A DNA stretch of 64,000 nt from Actinomadura chibensis NBRC 106107 (GTDB taxonomy: Bacteria > Actinomycetota > Actinomycetes > Streptosporangiales > Streptosporangiaceae): contig NZ_BCQP01000017.1 of the NCBI RefSeq assembly GCF_001552135.1, forward strand, positions 62,001-126,000. Reading direction: 5' to 3'. The notes under the pieces were generated by a model that saw nothing but the letters and a program-made list of their open reading frames with translations, was not told the DNA's origin and ran no database searches. Shown here one piece after another: positions 62,356-64,000 of this stretch (the first letter of the stretch is position 1; each line of letters begins with the position of its first letter). The position numbers were made by a program, and so were the translations under genes.

Positions 62356-62847
62356 ATGACGACCAGCACGCGGGCCCTCGGCGGCGACTTCCCCTCCCCC
62401 ATCACCGACCGCTACTTCGAGGACTACGAGACCGGCGCGACGTACGAGTACGGCCACGTCACCCTCACCGAGGCCGAGATCGTCGAGTTCGCCCGCCGGT
62501 TCGACCCGCAGCCCATCCACATCGACCCCGGCTTCGCCGCCACCGGGCCGTTCGGGGGCATCATCGCCAGCGGCTGGCACACCGGCTCGATCATGATGCG
62601 GCTGTTCGCGGACCATTTCCTGTCGCGGGTGGCGAGCCTCGCCTCCCCCGGCGTGGACGAGCTGCGCTGGCCCGCGCCCGTCCGGCCGGGCGACACGCTG
62701 CGGCTGCGCGTCGCCGTCCTGGAGGCGCGGGCGTCGCGGTCCAAGCCGGACCGCGGGATCGTCCGCACGCGGGCCGAGCTGCTCAACCAGGACGACCGGA
62801 CCGTCCTGCACACCCTCCCGGCGAACCTGCTCGCCCGGCGCCCCTAG
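62356..62847 (+). CDS. MaoC family dehydratase
   Basis: A 163-residue hot-dog fold enzyme. RRFDPQPIHIDPGFAATGPF holds the catalytic Asp and His of the (R)-hydratase motif, and GGIIASGWHTGSIMMRLF follows. It should hydrate an enoyl-CoA or act on a related thioester. ATG 62356 has no strong ribosome-binding site. Its stop overlaps that of pcrA in a shared CTAG. Confidence 0.92.
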   Translation: MTTSTRALGGDFPSPITDRYFEDYETGATYEYGHVTLTEAEIVEFARRFDPQPIHIDPGFAATGPFGGIIASGWHTGSIMMRLFADHFLSRVASLASPGVDELRWPAPVRPGDTLRLRVAVLEARASRSKPDRGIVRTRAELLNQDDRTVLHTLPANLLARRP

Positions 62848-64000
62848 AGCTTCTCGATCGTCGCGTACCGCAGCACGAGCGTGCGGACGCCGTAGTCGCC
62901 GCCGAAGTCGACGCTCGCCTTCTGCCCGTCGTCGTACACCGACACGACCGTGCCGAGCCCGAACGCGTCGTGGGTGACCTTGTCGCCGGGCGACAGCGCC
63001 GGGACGGGGCGGTTCCCCGGCGAGCGCACCCCGGGCCGCGCCGCGACCCGCGACATGGCCGACCCGGACGTCGAGGACGCCTCCCGCTCCCACTCGACCA
63101 GCGGCCTCGGCACCTCGCCGAGGAACCGGGACGGCGGGTTCACCTGCGGCGCGCCCCACGAGCTGCGCATCGCGGCCCGCGAGACGTAGAGCCGCTGCCG
63201 CGCCCGCGTGATGCCGACGTAGGCGAGGCGGCGCTCCTCTTCGAGCTCCTTGGGGTTGCTCATGGCGCGCAGGTGCGGGAAGACGCCGTCCTCCATGCCG
63301 GTGAGGAAGACGACGGGGAATTCGAGCCCCTTCGCCGTGTGCAGCGTCATCAGCGTGACGACGCCGTCGTCGGTCTGCTCGGGCCGCTCGCCGGGCGGGA
63401 CGGGCCCGCCCTTGGCGCCGCCGGGGATCGAGTCGGCGTCGGCGACCAGCGCGACCTGCTCCAGGAACTCGGGGAGCCTGCCCTCGGCGGGCTCGCCGTC
63501 GAGCCGCTCCTCGAACTCGCGGGCGACGGCTTCGAGCTCCTGGAGGTTCTCGACGCGGGTCTCGTCCTGCGGGTCCTTGGACGCCTGCAGCTCGGCGAGG
63601 TAGCCGCTGGCCTTCAGCACCTCCGCGACCAGGTCGGCGGGGGTGAGGGTCTCGGCGGCGGCGCGCAGCTCGTCCAGCAGGGCGACGAAGTCGCGGACGG
63701 CGTTGAGCGAGCGGGTGGCGAGGCCGGGCACCTCGTCCGGGACGCGGAGCGCCTGCCAGAACGACACGCGCTCGCGGGACGCGTACGCCTCCACGCACGC
63801 CTCGGCCCGGTCGCCGATGCCGCGCTTCGGCACGTTCAGGATGCGGCGCAGCGAGACGGCGTCCTCGGGGTTGGCGAGGCAGCGCAGGTAGGCGAGCGCG
63901 TCGCGGATCTCCTTGCGCTCGTAGAACCGGACGCCGCCGACGACCTTGTACGGCAGCCCGACGCGGATGAACACTTCTTCAAAGACACGGGACTGCGCGT
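62844..64000 (-). CDS. pcrA: ATP-dependent DNA helicase PcrA (partial, 5' end off window)
   Basis: The C-terminal half of a UvrD/PcrA superfamily 1A helicase; the frame is open to the right edge, so the Walker A and motifs I-III lie outside. Motif IV region VVGGVRFYERKEIRDALAYL, motif V VVTLMTLHTAKGLEFPVVF and motif VI EEERRLAYVGITRARQRLY are clear. The C-terminal Tudor-like segment starts GDKVTHDAFGLGTVVSVYDD. It unwinds DNA in repair and plasmid replication. It overlaps the MaoC gene tail to tail by four bases. Confidence 0.95.
   Translation of the reverse strand, partial: AQSRVFEEVFIRVGLPYKVVGGVRFYERKEIRDALAYLRCLANPEDAVSLRRILNVPKRGIGDRAEACVEAYASRERVSFWQALRVPDEVPGLATRSLNAVRDFVALLDELRAAAETLTPADLVAEVLKASGYLAELQASKDPQDETRVENLQELEAVAREFEERLDGEPAEGRLPEFLEQVALVADADSIPGGAKGGPVPPGERPEQTDDGVVTLMTLHTAKGLEFPVVFLTGMEDGVFPHLRAMSNPKELEEERRLAYVGITRARQRLYVSRAAMRSSWGAPQVNPPSRFLGEVPRPLVEWEREASSTSGSAMSRVAARPGVRSPGNRPVPALSPGDKVTHDAFGLGTVVSVYDDGQKASVDFGGDYGVRTLVLRYATIEKL

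Overview
The window is very GC-rich, and nearly every gene has G or C in most third codon positions. GTG and TTG starts are common. It carries several actinomycete hallmarks: S-adenosylmethionine methyltransferases of the DUF574 type, a 'conservon' signalling operon, an XRE regulator next to a DUF397 array, an SCO6745-family protein, a DUF3017 protein and an eukaryote-like NADP isocitrate dehydrogenase. The gene mix best fits a filamentous actinomycete, plausibly Actinomadura or a relative in the Thermomonosporaceae; the genus is an inference. I found no rRNA, tRNA, CRISPR array or intact mobile element.

Positions 1-12,100 are accessory or regulatory. They hold two tandem methyltransferases (the first cut by the left edge), a DrrAB-type ABC exporter facing a TetR regulator across a 42-base palindrome, a Tat-exported M28 aminopeptidase, an orphan maltokinase-cap protein, a five-gene conservon (histidine kinase, roadblock, DUF742, small GTPase, GAF) and a convergent acyl-CoA dehydrogenase. 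Positions 12,100-20,750 are a patchy zone of small proteins: zinc ribbon, cupin, MOSC, a secreted unknown, a BP74-like protein, an SCO6745-family protein and an EthD protein. It also has five tandem DUF397 domains downstream of an XRE/DUF5753 regulator. A lower-GC stretch around 17,200-17,860 looks decayed.

Positions 20,750-33,420 hold a secreted S15 X-Pro peptidase, then a nucleoside uptake and salvage operon transcribed leftward: BMP lipoprotein, double ATPase, two permeases, cytidine deaminase and thymidine phosphorylase. Upstream of it are an M20 amidohydrolase and a YbdK-type carboxylate-amine ligase. Positions 33,800-46,420 hold a D,D-carboxypeptidase, an NTF2-like protein, a BrkB membrane protein, a 2'-5' RNA ligase-like protein, trpS, a CorC-like CBS protein without its DUF21 domain, galE-galK, and a co-translated pair of an HSP90-family ATPase and a 903-residue TPR protein.

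Positions 46,500-64,000 are core chromosome. They carry TCA-cycle genes (mdh, icd, sucC, sucD) interleaved with one-carbon and purine genes (folD, purH, purN), an FHA-HTH regulator, a DUF6350 membrane protein, a GH15-like protein, a decayed TSUP transporter, a GNAT acetyltransferase, a MaoC-like dehydratase and the 3' part of pcrA, cut by the right edge. FolD supplies 10-formyl-THF to PurN and PurH, so these three form one functional unit. Strong stem-loops end most of the core transcription units.
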